DNA from: Pedobacter aquatilis
GTDB taxonomy: Bacteria; Bacteroidota; Bacteroidia; Sphingobacteriales; Sphingobacteriaceae
Reading direction: 5' to 3'
Assembly (NCBI RefSeq): GCF_030409415.1
Contig: NZ_JAUFPW010000036.1
Span: forward strand, 310,001-374,000
Length of the DNA stretch: 64,000 nt
Notes under the pieces: generated by a model
What the model was told of the DNA's origin: nothing
Seen by the model: only the letters and a program-made list of their open reading frames with translations
The model's database searches: none
Program-made: the position numbers and the translations under genes
Part shown: piece by piece, positions 44,024 to 53,348 of the stretch
Layout of the letters: every line of letters begins with the position of its first letter
Numbering within the stretch: position 1 is the stretch's first letter

Positions 44024-44031
44024 CAAATATA
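44024..44031 (-). promoter_or_regulatory. Possible -7 element of ssrA
   Basis: TATATTTG on the minus strand, matching TAnnTTTG, 37 nt before the tmRNA 5' end. No TTTG at the expected upstream spacing, so it is only a candidate. Confidence 0.4.
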
Positions 44032-44069
44032 AGAATATTATCGCTTCTTTTAATGATGAAAACAAAACA

Positions 44070-44429
44070 TTAATGTATTTGAGCATCTAACCTATGCACA
44101 AAATCATCAATATCAAAGGGTTTGGGTATAAAATCATCGGCTTTGCATTTACTTTTCATCTCAGCTGACGAAAAGTTAGCCGACATCATCACTATAGGCA
44201 TGTGTTGCGTTTTTTCGTCTGCCTTGAGTTCACAACATAAATCAATTCCATTTCCATCTGGCAACATAACATCCAGCAAAAACAAATTTGCATTAAATTC
44301 AGTCGCTCCGCTTTTAAAGTCGGCTATATTCGCGAAGTATTTAACCTCGTATTCCCCTTCACTAAGTATATATCCAATGATATCCCTGATATCTTCGTTA
44401 TCTTCTAAAACACAAATTCGCTTTCCCAT
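44070..44429 (-). CDS. Single-domain response regulator (CheY-like)
   Basis: 119 residues: receiver domain only, with acidic pocket (VLEDNED), phospho-acceptor Asp53 (LLDVMLPDG), Ser in VMMSAN and Lys in IPKPFD. No output domain and no kinase next door, so it may act in a phosphorelay or by protein contact. It is upstream of ssrA on the same strand, but the ssrA promoter lies between. Confidence 0.9.
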   Translation of the reverse strand: MGKRICVLEDNEDIRDIIGYILSEGEYEVKYFANIADFKSGATEFNANLFLLDVMLPDGNGIDLCCELKADEKTQHMPIVMMSANFSSAEMKSKCKADDFIPKPFDIDDFVHRLDAQIH

Positions 44430-44517
44430 ATTTGATAATTATTTAATTACTAACTAATTAACACTGATAATGTTTTGAATGTTAGTATATAAAACTTAGC
44501 AGAGTAGTTTATGTCGC

Positions 44518-45291
44518 TTAGAAATCAGAATAATCGGTTGGATATAAAAACAGGGTTACATTTTTAGAAACATTGTGTTGATATTGCGGCAAGCCACTAA
44601 TTTTTTTATATTCAGGCCCAAACGCGGCCCAGTGATTATCTCTATCTGCCTTATTATTAAAGGTTGTTAGGTACATTAAATTTGGCATTTTACTACCAGA
44701 AATAACCTGACCATAAAACACAGCATTAAAATTCAGCTTTGTAAAAATATCTACTTCCGCATCGTTAAACATGCCAATTTTGTTCAAAGAAAGGTTTTCT
44801 GTAGCCGCTTCATAACTCCTCAATTCATATACACGCTCACTTTTTGGAGAAGTTAAACTTGGCAACGCATATTCAGGCATAGCCGAAAAAGCTTTTAGTA
44901 TTATTGATTCAACTCTGGTATACGGTGCTTCGTTATAGGTAGCATTTAAATAATTTTTTCCAGCTTCGATGTATTGTTTATCCTTAATAACAAGCTCATT
45001 AATTTTATCTAAATCAGCAAGCTTTTTAAATGGAATAAAAACATAAATCAGTTTTTCTGAGGTATCTTGAGCAATCGGTTTAAAAACACCAATATCCTTC
45101 ACGCCTGCCCTGTGAGAAGCCGGAATGAAAGCGTTTTTCAAATATTCATCTAAAGTAGCTTCTTGTACTTTTGTCTTCAAATGATAAACTTTGATTTGGT
45201 AATAATAGGATGTTTTCACAGCAAATGCAGTTGCCGAAAAAGCAATTAAAGTAATCGCTAAAAAAAGTAATTTGGTTAGGAAAGATTTCAC
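44518..45291 (-). CDS. Exported NIPSNAP-family protein
   Basis: 257 residues with a GTG start. Signal peptide to about TAFA (24). Two ferredoxin-like dimeric alpha-beta barrel halves; the second contains the NIPSNAP pattern: RVYELRSYEAATE ... MPNLMYLTTFNNKADRDNHWAAFG. NIPSNAP proteins in bacteria are of unknown role, often in sugar-related regions. It is 22 nt downstream of the DUF4159 gene on the same strand. Confidence 0.82.
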   Translation of the reverse strand: MKSFLTKLLFLAITLIAFSATAFAVKTSYYYQIKVYHLKTKVQEATLDEYLKNAFIPASHRAGVKDIGVFKPIAQDTSEKLIYVFIPFKKLADLDKINELVIKDKQYIEAGKNYLNATYNEAPYTRVESIILKAFSAMPEYALPSLTSPKSERVYELRSYEAATENLSLNKIGMFNDAEVDIFTKLNFNAVFYGQVISGSKMPNLMYLTTFNNKADRDNHWAAFGPEYKKISGLPQYQHNVSKNVTLFLYPTDYSDF

Positions 45292-45313
45292 AATATATTG
45301 GTTTTAGATTGAA

Positions 45314-45943
45314 CTAACTATTCACGCCCATCGCGTATAAAATAATATTAACACCAAATTTAGTATTATCCTCGGCTAAAAAGCGTTTATTTCGAAAATC
45401 GTAATCCCATTCGCAACCATAATCTTTATTGCTATATAAAACACCAATTCGGTTGTTTATGGTAATGGCTTTTAAATAATCATGTACCAAATCATCGCCC
45501 CAACCATTTAACTCAAAAGAAGTAGTTGGCGGACCTTTTTCAAACTTGAAAAATGAATTGTAAATCGGATGGTTGTTTGCGATTTTTTTCAATGCTGATG
45601 CGCCGAATAAGTTGCTCATTTGTGTTTCAAAAGACCGGGCAAACAAGCCATCAATGTCATGGTTGCAATCATCTACAAAAACGAAACCACCATTTTTAAC
45701 ATAAGCCTTAAAGTTTGCTGCTTCTTGCTGATTAAATTGAACCAATTTATGCCCGCTCATATAGCAAAATGGATATTTGAATAAATCCATACTACTTAAT
45801 TCTACTATTTTTTCTTCTTCTTCAAGCGGAATGGTGGTGTATTCCAACAATGAATTTAAGATATTGGATGGCATTCGCTGGTCGGTATCCCAATCGCCGG
45901 AAGTGTATTTTAATCTCGCAAATGTGAATTTGGTTCTTTGCAT
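45314..45943 (-). CDS. DUF4159-domain protein
   Basis: 209 residues without signal peptide. It has the DUF4159 features FARLKYTSGDWDTD near the N-terminus, LFKYPFCYMSGH, GGFVFVDDCNHD and GVNIILYAMG at the C-terminus. The fold is of the glutamine-amidotransferase-like class without a catalytic Cys. DUF4159 genes regularly occur beside MoxR/DUF58/BatA clusters in Bacteroidota, as here, where it is divergent from moxR with 149 nt between them. Exact role unknown. Confidence 0.83.
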   Translation of the reverse strand: MQRTKFTFARLKYTSGDWDTDQRMPSNILNSLLEYTTIPLEEEEKIVELSSMDLFKYPFCYMSGHKLVQFNQQEAANFKAYVKNGGFVFVDDCNHDIDGLFARSFETQMSNLFGASALKKIANNHPIYNSFFKFEKGPPTTSFELNGWGDDLVHDYLKAITINNRIGVLYSNKDYGCEWDYDFRNKRFLAEDNTKFGVNIILYAMGVNS

Positions 45944-46092
45944 CGCCCTAAATTAGCTTCAATTTTCGTTAATTCTGGTTTTTGAGTTGATAATCTTGTA
46001 AATTTTTTGATATTCTTTTACTGTGGATTAAAATTTTGCCTCATAATGCCCTATATTAACAACAAAATTCATACAAACTAAAAAAAATTGTT

Positions 46093-47091
46093 TTGGAGCG
46101 TTCAGAAACTAACTTAAAATTATTGATTGGCAAAATCTCCCAATTAAAAAGCGAAATACAAAAAATAATTGTTGGTCAGGATGTAATTATAGAAGAAATG
46201 CTCATCGCCTTAATGGCTGGCGGACATTGTTTATTAGAAGGTGTACCTGGTCTGGCCAAAACTTTAATGGTTAGAACAATGTCACAAGCTTTAGATTTAT
46301 CTTTTAGAAGAATACAATTTACACCCGATTTAATGCCAACAGATATTGTGGGAACCGAAATTTTAGAGGAAGACCACGTAACCGGTAAACGTTTTTTCAA
46401 GTTTAATAAAGGACCATTATTTGCAAATATTGTTTTGGCTGATGAAGTAAACAGAACGCCACCAAAGACACAATCTGCACTGTTGGAAGCCATGCAGGAG
46501 TTTGAAGTAACGTATGGCGGTCAGACTTACCCTTTAGACAGACCATTTTTTATTCTTGCAACCCAAAACCCGATAGAACAAGCCGGAACATATCCGCTTC
46601 CGGAAGCGCAACTAGACAGATTTTTGCTCTACATAAAAATTGGTTATCCAACTGCTGCTGAAGAATCCAGAATTTTAAGCAGTACAACGGGTGCCAAAAA
46701 AGCAACCATAAATCCGATTATTGGGGCTGAAGAGATTAAAGAATTACAAGCAATAACCCGTGAGGTAAGCATTAGCGATGATTTAATTAATTACGTAAGC
46801 GAGCTGATTCGTGCCACTAGACCTGATACTACAACGGTTCCTTTTGTAAAAGAATGGGTAAGATGGGGCGCTGGTCCGCGGGCTGGGCAAGCCTTAATTT
46901 TAACGGCAAAAGCCAGAGCCTTATTTTATGGTCGTTATGCTGTAATCACCGAAGATTTGCAAACCATGGCTTATCCGGTTTTACGCCATCGGGTTTTAAT
47001 GAATTTTAAAGCCGAAGCGGAAAATGTTTCCTCAGATAAAGTAACTGATGAATTAATTAGAGCAATCTCGAAACCGACAGCAAATATTTAA
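46093..47091 (+). CDS. MoxR-type AAA+ ATPase
   Basis: 332 residues, TTG start (46093); the next in-frame ATG is 35 codons in and would remove the conserved IVGQDVIIEEML segment. Walker A GVPGLAKT, then VGTEIL, Walker B ANIVLADEVNR, sensor FILATQNP and the arginine-finger PLPEAQLDRFLLY. MoxR ATPases act as chaperones for VWA proteins; the downstream DUF58 protein has a VWA-like metal site. First gene of a five-gene operon (46093-53268). Confidence 0.93.
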   Translation: MERSETNLKLLIGKISQLKSEIQKIIVGQDVIIEEMLIALMAGGHCLLEGVPGLAKTLMVRTMSQALDLSFRRIQFTPDLMPTDIVGTEILEEDHVTGKRFFKFNKGPLFANIVLADEVNRTPPKTQSALLEAMQEFEVTYGGQTYPLDRPFFILATQNPIEQAGTYPLPEAQLDRFLLYIKIGYPTAAEESRILSSTTGAKKATINPIIGAEEIKELQAITREVSISDDLINYVSELIRATRPDTTTVPFVKEWVRWGAGPRAGQALILTAKARALFYGRYAVITEDLQTMAYPVLRHRVLMNFKAEAENVSSDKVTDELIRAISKPTANI

Positions 47092-47978
47092 TGAGCAGGC
47101 TTTTAGATCCAAAAATATTAATGGCGATTAAAGACCTGAATTTATCGGCTAAAATGACGATAGATGGGTTTATGAGCGGCATTAATAAAAGTACCTTAAA
47201 GGGTGCCGGATTAGAGTTTAGCCAATACAGAAGTTACCAGCCGGGCGATGATTTACGTTCGCTGGACTGGAAAATGTTTGCACGTTCGGATAGGTATTAT
47301 ATCCGCGAATCGGAAGTGGAAACAAATATTTCTGTACGTATTTTAATTGATGCAAGCGCATCTATGAACCACAGCGATGGCGATTTCACAAAAATCGAAT
47401 ATGCCCGTTACCTTGGCGCATCTTTGGCTTATTTGGCAAATTTGCAGGGCGATGCAATTGGTTTATACGTATTTAAAAATTCGGGGATTTTTTCAATGAC
47501 CCCGAAACAGGATTACCAACACTTGGCCCGATTATTTTATCAGCTGGAAAATATCAATCCGACAGGAATATTTACAAAGCCAACCCACTACAAGGAACTT
47601 TTTTCAGGTACACAAAAACGTGAACTCTTAATTTTTGTCACCGATTTATATCAACTTGATAATGAAATATTGAATCTGCTGGAAACTTTAAACACACTTA
47701 GACATGAGATTTTGGTTTTCCATCTGTTAGCCAAAAACGAAGTTGATTTAGATTTTAAAGGCTATACCACTTTTGAGGATTTGGAAACTGGCAAAACCAT
47801 CCAAATAGACCAAGCGAAAGCCAGAGCAGAATACAAGATTAAATTCAGTGCTCACCTCGAAGACATTAGGGTTAAAATGCTCGATAGAAGAATTGCATAC
47901 AGAACAATATCTACCGAAGAACCTTTAGACCAGGCTTTGAGAGATTTTTTAAAACAAAGAAGTAAATTAAAAATTTAG
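47091..47978 (+). CDS. DUF58 protein (VWA-like partner of MoxR)
   Basis: 295 residues. DUF58 core SQYRSYQPGDDLRSLDWK and MFARSDRYYIRESE, followed by a metal-ion-dependent adhesion motif DASASMN. Typically encoded directly after moxR and assumed to be its client. Starts on the last base of the moxR stop; its TAG stop overlaps the GTG start of the next gene. Confidence 0.92.
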   Translation: MSRLLDPKILMAIKDLNLSAKMTIDGFMSGINKSTLKGAGLEFSQYRSYQPGDDLRSLDWKMFARSDRYYIRESEVETNISVRILIDASASMNHSDGDFTKIEYARYLGASLAYLANLQGDAIGLYVFKNSGIFSMTPKQDYQHLARLFYQLENINPTGIFTKPTHYKELFSGTQKRELLIFVTDLYQLDNEILNLLETLNTLRHEILVFHLLAKNEVDLDFKGYTTFEDLETGKTIQIDQAKARAEYKIKFSAHLEDIRVKMLDRRIAYRTISTEEPLDQALRDFLKQRSKLKI

Positions 47979-49345
47979 TGCAGTTTTTTTATCCCATCGG
48001 TTTACTGGCGCTTGCAGGCTTAATTATCCCGCTCATCATCCATTTGTGGAATATTAAGCAAGGCAAAACTTTAAAAATTGGAAGTATTTCACTTTTAGGA
48101 GAAAGTTCTCGGGCAAGTTCAAAAAGCTTTAAGATAGCAGATTGGCTTCTGTTTGTACTTCGTTGCCTGCTTATTATTTTAATTGGTTTTTGCATTGCCG
48201 AGCCATATTTAAGCAAAAAGCTAAACTCAAAAGAAAAGGGCGGTTGGATTTTAGTCGATAAATTAAACTTTAAGTCAGCTTATCAGCAGAATAAAAAAAC
48301 AATAGATTCTTTACTTAAAATCCGTTATCAAATACACGATTTTAATTATGGTTTTGCTGCTTTAAACTTGGAAGATACTATCGCTAATAACCAAACTAAC
48401 ACAAATCCAAATTACACAAGTTTATTCAATCAACTTAATCAAACGCTACCTAGCGGCACAAATGTTTTCGTTTACCAAAATTTACAACAGAATAATTTTG
48501 GCGATGAATTACCAAAAACACAATTTAACATCCATTGGAATTTTTTAAACAACTCAGATTCCATGAAAACCTGGGTTACAGATTTTGCAGGTAAAAAATT
48601 AGAGGCTAAATCTACACCAGAATATACAACCTACGAAAAACTGAATAATCAAAACCCTGCTCCCATTTCAGTGGCGATTTATAATGAGGCAAGTAACAAT
48701 GATGACAAGTACCTTAATGCCGCACTAAATGCTATTTCTGATTTTAGTAAACGAAAAATTGTACTAAATTCAAAAGGAAATAATAATCAAATTGGTTTTT
48801 GGCTTTCAGATAAACCTATTACAAGCAACTTTAAATCTTCAATAATTGAAAATGGAACTTTGTTTAAATATGCTTCTGGCAAAGCCGAATCAATACATTC
48901 ATTTATTCAAATTGAAGGGAAAGACATTCCACTTTCCAAACGCATTAACATAAAAAATCAATCTTCTAATCTTTGGGTCGATGGATTTGGCAATTCACTT
49001 TTATCAAAAGAAAACAGTGGTAAACTAACAATTTTAAGCTTTTACACCAGGTTGAATCCGCAATGGAATGAATTGGTTTGGAACGAAGCATTTTTAAAGG
49101 CCTTAATGCCAATCGTTTTGCAGAGCGAAAAATCTAAAACCTTCGGTTTTGAAGATAATTTAAACGACCAAAGAACTTTACAAGCCAATCAGCTTACTCA
49201 AGAGCATCATGATTTAAAGCAGAAAGACACAGAAATCGTAATAAAGGAATCTATTATAAACTACTTTTGGATTGCGGCTTTAATAATTTTCCTTACGGAA
49301 AGAATTTTATCATTCAGAAATAAAATAGATGATGCAAAAAACTGA
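47978..49345 (+). CDS. BatA-like membrane protein (aerotolerance regulator N-terminal domain)
   Basis: 455 residues, GTG start sharing a base with the preceding TAG. Two N-terminal helices FFYPIGLLALAGLIIPLIIH and DWLLFVLRCLLIILIGF with the H-x-W-N-I motif between, as in the BatA N-terminal (TIGR02226) family. Large extracytoplasmic part, then a C-terminal helix near 433-450. The VWA domain of true BatA is not visible. Confidence 0.85.
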   Translation: MQFFYPIGLLALAGLIIPLIIHLWNIKQGKTLKIGSISLLGESSRASSKSFKIADWLLFVLRCLLIILIGFCIAEPYLSKKLNSKEKGGWILVDKLNFKSAYQQNKKTIDSLLKIRYQIHDFNYGFAALNLEDTIANNQTNTNPNYTSLFNQLNQTLPSGTNVFVYQNLQQNNFGDELPKTQFNIHWNFLNNSDSMKTWVTDFAGKKLEAKSTPEYTTYEKLNNQNPAPISVAIYNEASNNDDKYLNAALNAISDFSKRKIVLNSKGNNNQIGFWLSDKPITSNFKSSIIENGTLFKYASGKAESIHSFIQIEGKDIPLSKRINIKNQSSNLWVDGFGNSLLSKENSGKLTILSFYTRLNPQWNELVWNEAFLKALMPIVLQSEKSKTFGFEDNLNDQRTLQANQLTQEHHDLKQKDTEIVIKESIINYFWIAALIIFLTERILSFRNKIDDAKN

Positions 49346-51464
49346 AGGATTTAATTGGATACGTAACTTAAGAACGAGGTGGATAAGCGTTCGACTTTTA
49401 AGAATAATTGCCATTTCTTTAGCGATTTCAATTGTAATTGGTACAATTGCGATCAAATTCTTTCAGGTTGAATTGTGGCTGGTAACACTGTTATTTTTAG
49501 CGGCATTAATTTTATTGTTGTTTTTTAAACAATTTTGGAAAACAAGCTATGCAGATGTTTCGAGGTTCGTAAATAACAAATATCCTGAAGTTGAAGAAAG
49601 TGCTGATTTACTGTTACAAAATCCTGAAGAATTATCATTTCTTCAACAGTTCCAAAGGAATAAAATTGAGGCAATAATACCATCATTAACACAACCTAAA
49701 GAACTTTACGCCAAAATTTACAGCTCCGTTGCAATTTTGGCTATTGGGCTAATTCTTAGTTATGGCATTACCAAAATACCAAGAATAAACTCTAGATTAA
49801 TTCAGTCGCCGGATACTGAAACAACCGTTCCAGTAGTTAAGGAAAATATTTTACCGGAAATTTCTGATTTCACGCTTATCATTACGCCACCGGCTTACAC
49901 AAGGAAAGGAACCAGAACACAAAGCGTTTTTACGATTAAAGCAGAAAATGGCGCAAAAGCAAACTGGCAAATCGAAACAAATATTGCGATAAAACAGCTT
50001 CAGTTTGTTTTTAATGATAAAGAATACATCAATTTAAAACCAACTGATGGCAAGAATAAATCATGGGCCTTCTCAAAAGCGATTAACAAATCTGGTTTTT
50101 ATCAAGTGGTAATTGATGGTAAAAAATCTGATTTATACCAAATAGAAATCATTGCCGATTTGCCAGTATCGATTAAAATTAGTCAACCCAAACAACACAC
50201 CACAATTGACATTGGCCAACCACAAAAATTCACATTAAAAGCTAACTTAACTGATGATTACGGCATTAGCGATGCATTTATATCTGCAACCATGGCCAGC
50301 GGAAAAGGTGAAGGCGTTAGTTTTACCGAGAAAAAATTATCATTCGAAACAAATTTTGGCAACCAGAAAAATGTTTCATTAACCAAAAATATAGATTTGA
50401 AATCGCTTGGTATGAAGCCTGGTGATGAGTTATATTTCTTCATCAAAGCAATGGACAACCACGGGCAATCAAGTCGCTCGGATGTATATTTTGTTTCGAT
50501 AGTAGATACAACCGAATTAATGAGTTTATCTGGAATGACAAATGGTGTTAATCTGGTTCCTGAATATTTTAGAAGCCAGCGGCAAATTATTATCGACACT
50601 GAAAAATTGCTAAAAGAACAAGCTTCGATTCCTGCAGAAACTTTTAAAACACGGGCAAATAACTTAGGTATCGACCAGAAACTACTTCGTTTGCGTTACG
50701 GACAGTTTTTAGGTGAGGAAAATGAAACTGAAATTGGTGGCGACCATGACGATCACGATGAACATGAGGAACATAAGGGCGGGGAAGAAAAGTTTGGCGA
50801 TGTAACTGCCATTATGGATAAATATGCCCACAAGCACGATATTGCTGAAGATGCAACATTTTTTGAACCCGAAATGAAGGCTCAATTAAAAGCTGTATTG
50901 ACTGAAATGTGGAATTCAGAATTACGTTTACGAACTTATAAACCGCAAGAAGCATTACCCTACGAATACAAGGCTCTACGCTTACTGAAAGATTTACAGC
51001 AAAAATCAAGGGCATACGTAGCCAAAACCACAGTAAAAACGGCATCATTAAAACCCGAAAAAAGATTAAGTGGTGAATTGGATAAAATTCTTCAACCTGT
51101 TCAAAAAATGAGTTTTGAGCAGAAAGAATTACGAACTATACATTTAAAAACCTCACTTTCAATTTTAGAGGGCAGAAGAAATGGTAAGAAATTCACAGCC
51201 AATGAAAAGCTGATGTTGAACGAAACTGAGAAATATATGATTGGCGCAGCAGCTGATAATCCAGCCTCATTCCTATCCGCGTTAACCAGCTTAAGAAGGG
51301 TTTCATCAGCTTCTAAACCAAATTCAAAAGATATTGATGCTGTGCAAAGTGGCATTCAAAAAATGATAAAGTTTGAACCACTAAAGCCGCAACATAAAAC
51401 AACTTTGCCTGCATCAGCATTATATCAAAACTATTTCAATAACTTAAATAAATCGGGCAGATAA
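49329..51464 (+). CDS. Large membrane protein of the MoxR cluster (DUF4175-like)
   Basis: 711 residues, overlapping the BatA-like gene by 17 nt (second ATG three bases later). Helices at about 24-46, 48-64 and 132-152, then a long periplasmic part with Ig-like strands and a helical C-terminal half. Between about 469 and 488 lies a His/Asp/Glu-rich stretch (GGDHDDHDEHEEHKGGEE) that could bind metal. Family not firmly recognised; comparable DUF4175-like proteins accompany MoxR/DUF58 in Bacteroidota. Confidence 0.75.
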   Translation: MMQKTEGFNWIRNLRTRWISVRLLRIIAISLAISIVIGTIAIKFFQVELWLVTLLFLAALILLLFFKQFWKTSYADVSRFVNNKYPEVEESADLLLQNPEELSFLQQFQRNKIEAIIPSLTQPKELYAKIYSSVAILAIGLILSYGITKIPRINSRLIQSPDTETTVPVVKENILPEISDFTLIITPPAYTRKGTRTQSVFTIKAENGAKANWQIETNIAIKQLQFVFNDKEYINLKPTDGKNKSWAFSKAINKSGFYQVVIDGKKSDLYQIEIIADLPVSIKISQPKQHTTIDIGQPQKFTLKANLTDDYGISDAFISATMASGKGEGVSFTEKKLSFETNFGNQKNVSLTKNIDLKSLGMKPGDELYFFIKAMDNHGQSSRSDVYFVSIVDTTELMSLSGMTNGVNLVPEYFRSQRQIIIDTEKLLKEQASIPAETFKTRANNLGIDQKLLRLRYGQFLGEENETEIGGDHDDHDEHEEHKGGEEKFGDVTAIMDKYAHKHDIAEDATFFEPEMKAQLKAVLTEMWNSELRLRTYKPQEALPYEYKALRLLKDLQQKSRAYVAKTTVKTASLKPEKRLSGELDKILQPVQKMSFEQKELRTIHLKTSLSILEGRRNGKKFTANEKLMLNETEKYMIGAAADNPASFLSALTSLRRVSSASKPNSKDIDAVQSGIQKMIKFEPLKPQHKTTLPASALYQNYFNNLNKSGR

Positions 51465-51465
51465 C

Positions 51466-53268
51466 ATGGATTTTAAATTAATAGCCATCATAATTTGCTC
51501 GCTAATGCTGATTTTTTTATCGTATAAAGAAATCAGCAGAAAAGATAAATCACGTTTAACCTGGCGGATTTTAGCCAGCATTTTTGCTGTTGCTTCATTT
51601 CTTTTTCTACTCATTCCGCTAAAATACAAAACTGTAGTAAAGCAAAATTTAAATGAAATAAACTTACTAACGGAAGGCACAGAAATCGACACAGCCTTAA
51701 AAATTCAAGGTAACAGATATAGTTTAGCGAGCTACAAATATCTTGAGTTAAAAAATATCAAGACCGTTCAAATACCGGATTTAGCTTATTTCTTAAAATC
51801 GCATCCGGAGATTAATAAAATAAATCTTTACGGTTATGGTTTTAGCGCCTCTGAACTGGAAAACATAAAAGGCTTACAGATAGATTTTCATCAATCTGAA
51901 AGAATTAGTGGAATTATTTCAGCAAACTGGCCATCAAAATTAAAAGTTACTGAAAAATTCCAAATCCAGGGCATCTATAAAAATACAGAAAAAGCCAGTA
52001 TCAAATTGCTTCTTAAAGGTTTAGGCAAATCGATCGATTCGATTAATGTAAAACCAAATACAGAAACTAACTTTTCGTTCAAAAGTCAGCCTAAGCAAAT
52101 TGGCAAGGCCATTTTTAATCTAATTGCCCTAAACGGTAAAGATACAATTTCCAATGAGCCGGTTCCATTTGTTGTAAATGAGCAACCAGAGATGAAGGTT
52201 TTAATCCTAGCTTCGTTTCCAGATTTTGAATATAAATTTTTAAAGAAATGGCTCTTTGACAATCATTACCCTTTGGCTTTCAGAGGCAAAATCAGCAAAG
52301 ATAAATACACAACCGATTATCTAAATTTGAGCAACTTAAGTTTAAATACGATTAACTCTTCTACTTTAAAACAGTTTGATGTATTGATAATTGATGAAGA
52401 TGAACTCTCTGTTTTGTCGGCTGGAGAAAAGGCATCAATTCAAACAGCTATGAATAACGGTTTGGGTGTTATCATTAGAATTTCCAATTCAAAATCAAGC
52501 GGTTTTTTGAGTGATAAATTTGCCCGTTTTGAGTCGCCAATTCAAAAAGACAAAGGTTTAATATCAACCTATAAAGATGAAGCAGCAAAACTCAGTAAAT
52601 TACCTGTCGACCAATCTCTTTTTCTCAACCCATCTGAAAATAGTCAATCTATAATTATTGAATCTACTGGAAAAATTTTAGCTGCAAGTAAAATAAATGG
52701 CTTAGGTAAATTAACAGCATCCACACTTGCCTCAAGTTATAACTGGATGCTTAGTGGCAAAGAATTAGATTATGCAACTTATTGGTCTGCATTATTATCT
52801 AAAACCGCCCAAACAAAGGCAGAAAATTTAGCATTAAGGACGCAGCCGGATTTTCCTATCGTTGAGCAGAAAATGAATATTATAATCGATTTACCTGAGA
52901 GCAATAAAATTCCAGCCATCAAAATGAATGATTTAAAGCTTCCTCCTATCCAAAATATGGAATTGCCTTTTCAATGGATGGTTACGGATTGGCCAAATAC
53001 TAAAGGTTGGAATACACTAAAAATCAACCAAGCAATCGAAGAACTATTTATTTTTGCAAAGCAAGATTGGCAAACTTTAAGAAATCACAAGAAAACACAA
53101 CAGACAATCCAATTTATACAAAATACCAAAAATCAACCGATAAAAAACACCATTTCTGAGCAAAGCACTGAAAATGAAGTTTCAAAGTGGTGGTTTTTTA
53201 CGTTGTTTTTATTATCTGCCGGATTTTTGTGGGTCGAATCGAGAATCCTTAAAAATATTTACGTTTGA
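51466..53268 (+). CDS. Membrane protein of the MoxR cluster, C-terminal anchored
   Basis: 600 residues, starting one base after the previous stop. Two N-terminal helices (about 4-20 and 33-50), a long periplasmic region with VLILASFPDFEYKFLKKWL and FDVLIIDEDELSVL (glutamine-amidotransferase-like/VWA-type alternating strands), and a C-terminal helix (about 575-592). It ends the five-gene operon. Likely part of the same membrane complex; function unknown. Confidence 0.75.
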   Translation: MDFKLIAIIICSLMLIFLSYKEISRKDKSRLTWRILASIFAVASFLFLLIPLKYKTVVKQNLNEINLLTEGTEIDTALKIQGNRYSLASYKYLELKNIKTVQIPDLAYFLKSHPEINKINLYGYGFSASELENIKGLQIDFHQSERISGIISANWPSKLKVTEKFQIQGIYKNTEKASIKLLLKGLGKSIDSINVKPNTETNFSFKSQPKQIGKAIFNLIALNGKDTISNEPVPFVVNEQPEMKVLILASFPDFEYKFLKKWLFDNHYPLAFRGKISKDKYTTDYLNLSNLSLNTINSSTLKQFDVLIIDEDELSVLSAGEKASIQTAMNNGLGVIIRISNSKSSGFLSDKFARFESPIQKDKGLISTYKDEAAKLSKLPVDQSLFLNPSENSQSIIIESTGKILAASKINGLGKLTASTLASSYNWMLSGKELDYATYWSALLSKTAQTKAENLALRTQPDFPIVEQKMNIIIDLPESNKIPAIKMNDLKLPPIQNMELPFQWMVTDWPNTKGWNTLKINQAIEELFIFAKQDWQTLRNHKKTQQTIQFIQNTKNQPIKNTISEQSTENEVSKWWFFTLFLLSAGFLWVESRILKNIYV

Positions 53269-53348
53269 AACTAAAATGTTATACATAAAATAGGGAATCA
53301 AGTGCATAAATAGCTATCTTGTAATCGTAATCACCTAAACTGAACCAA

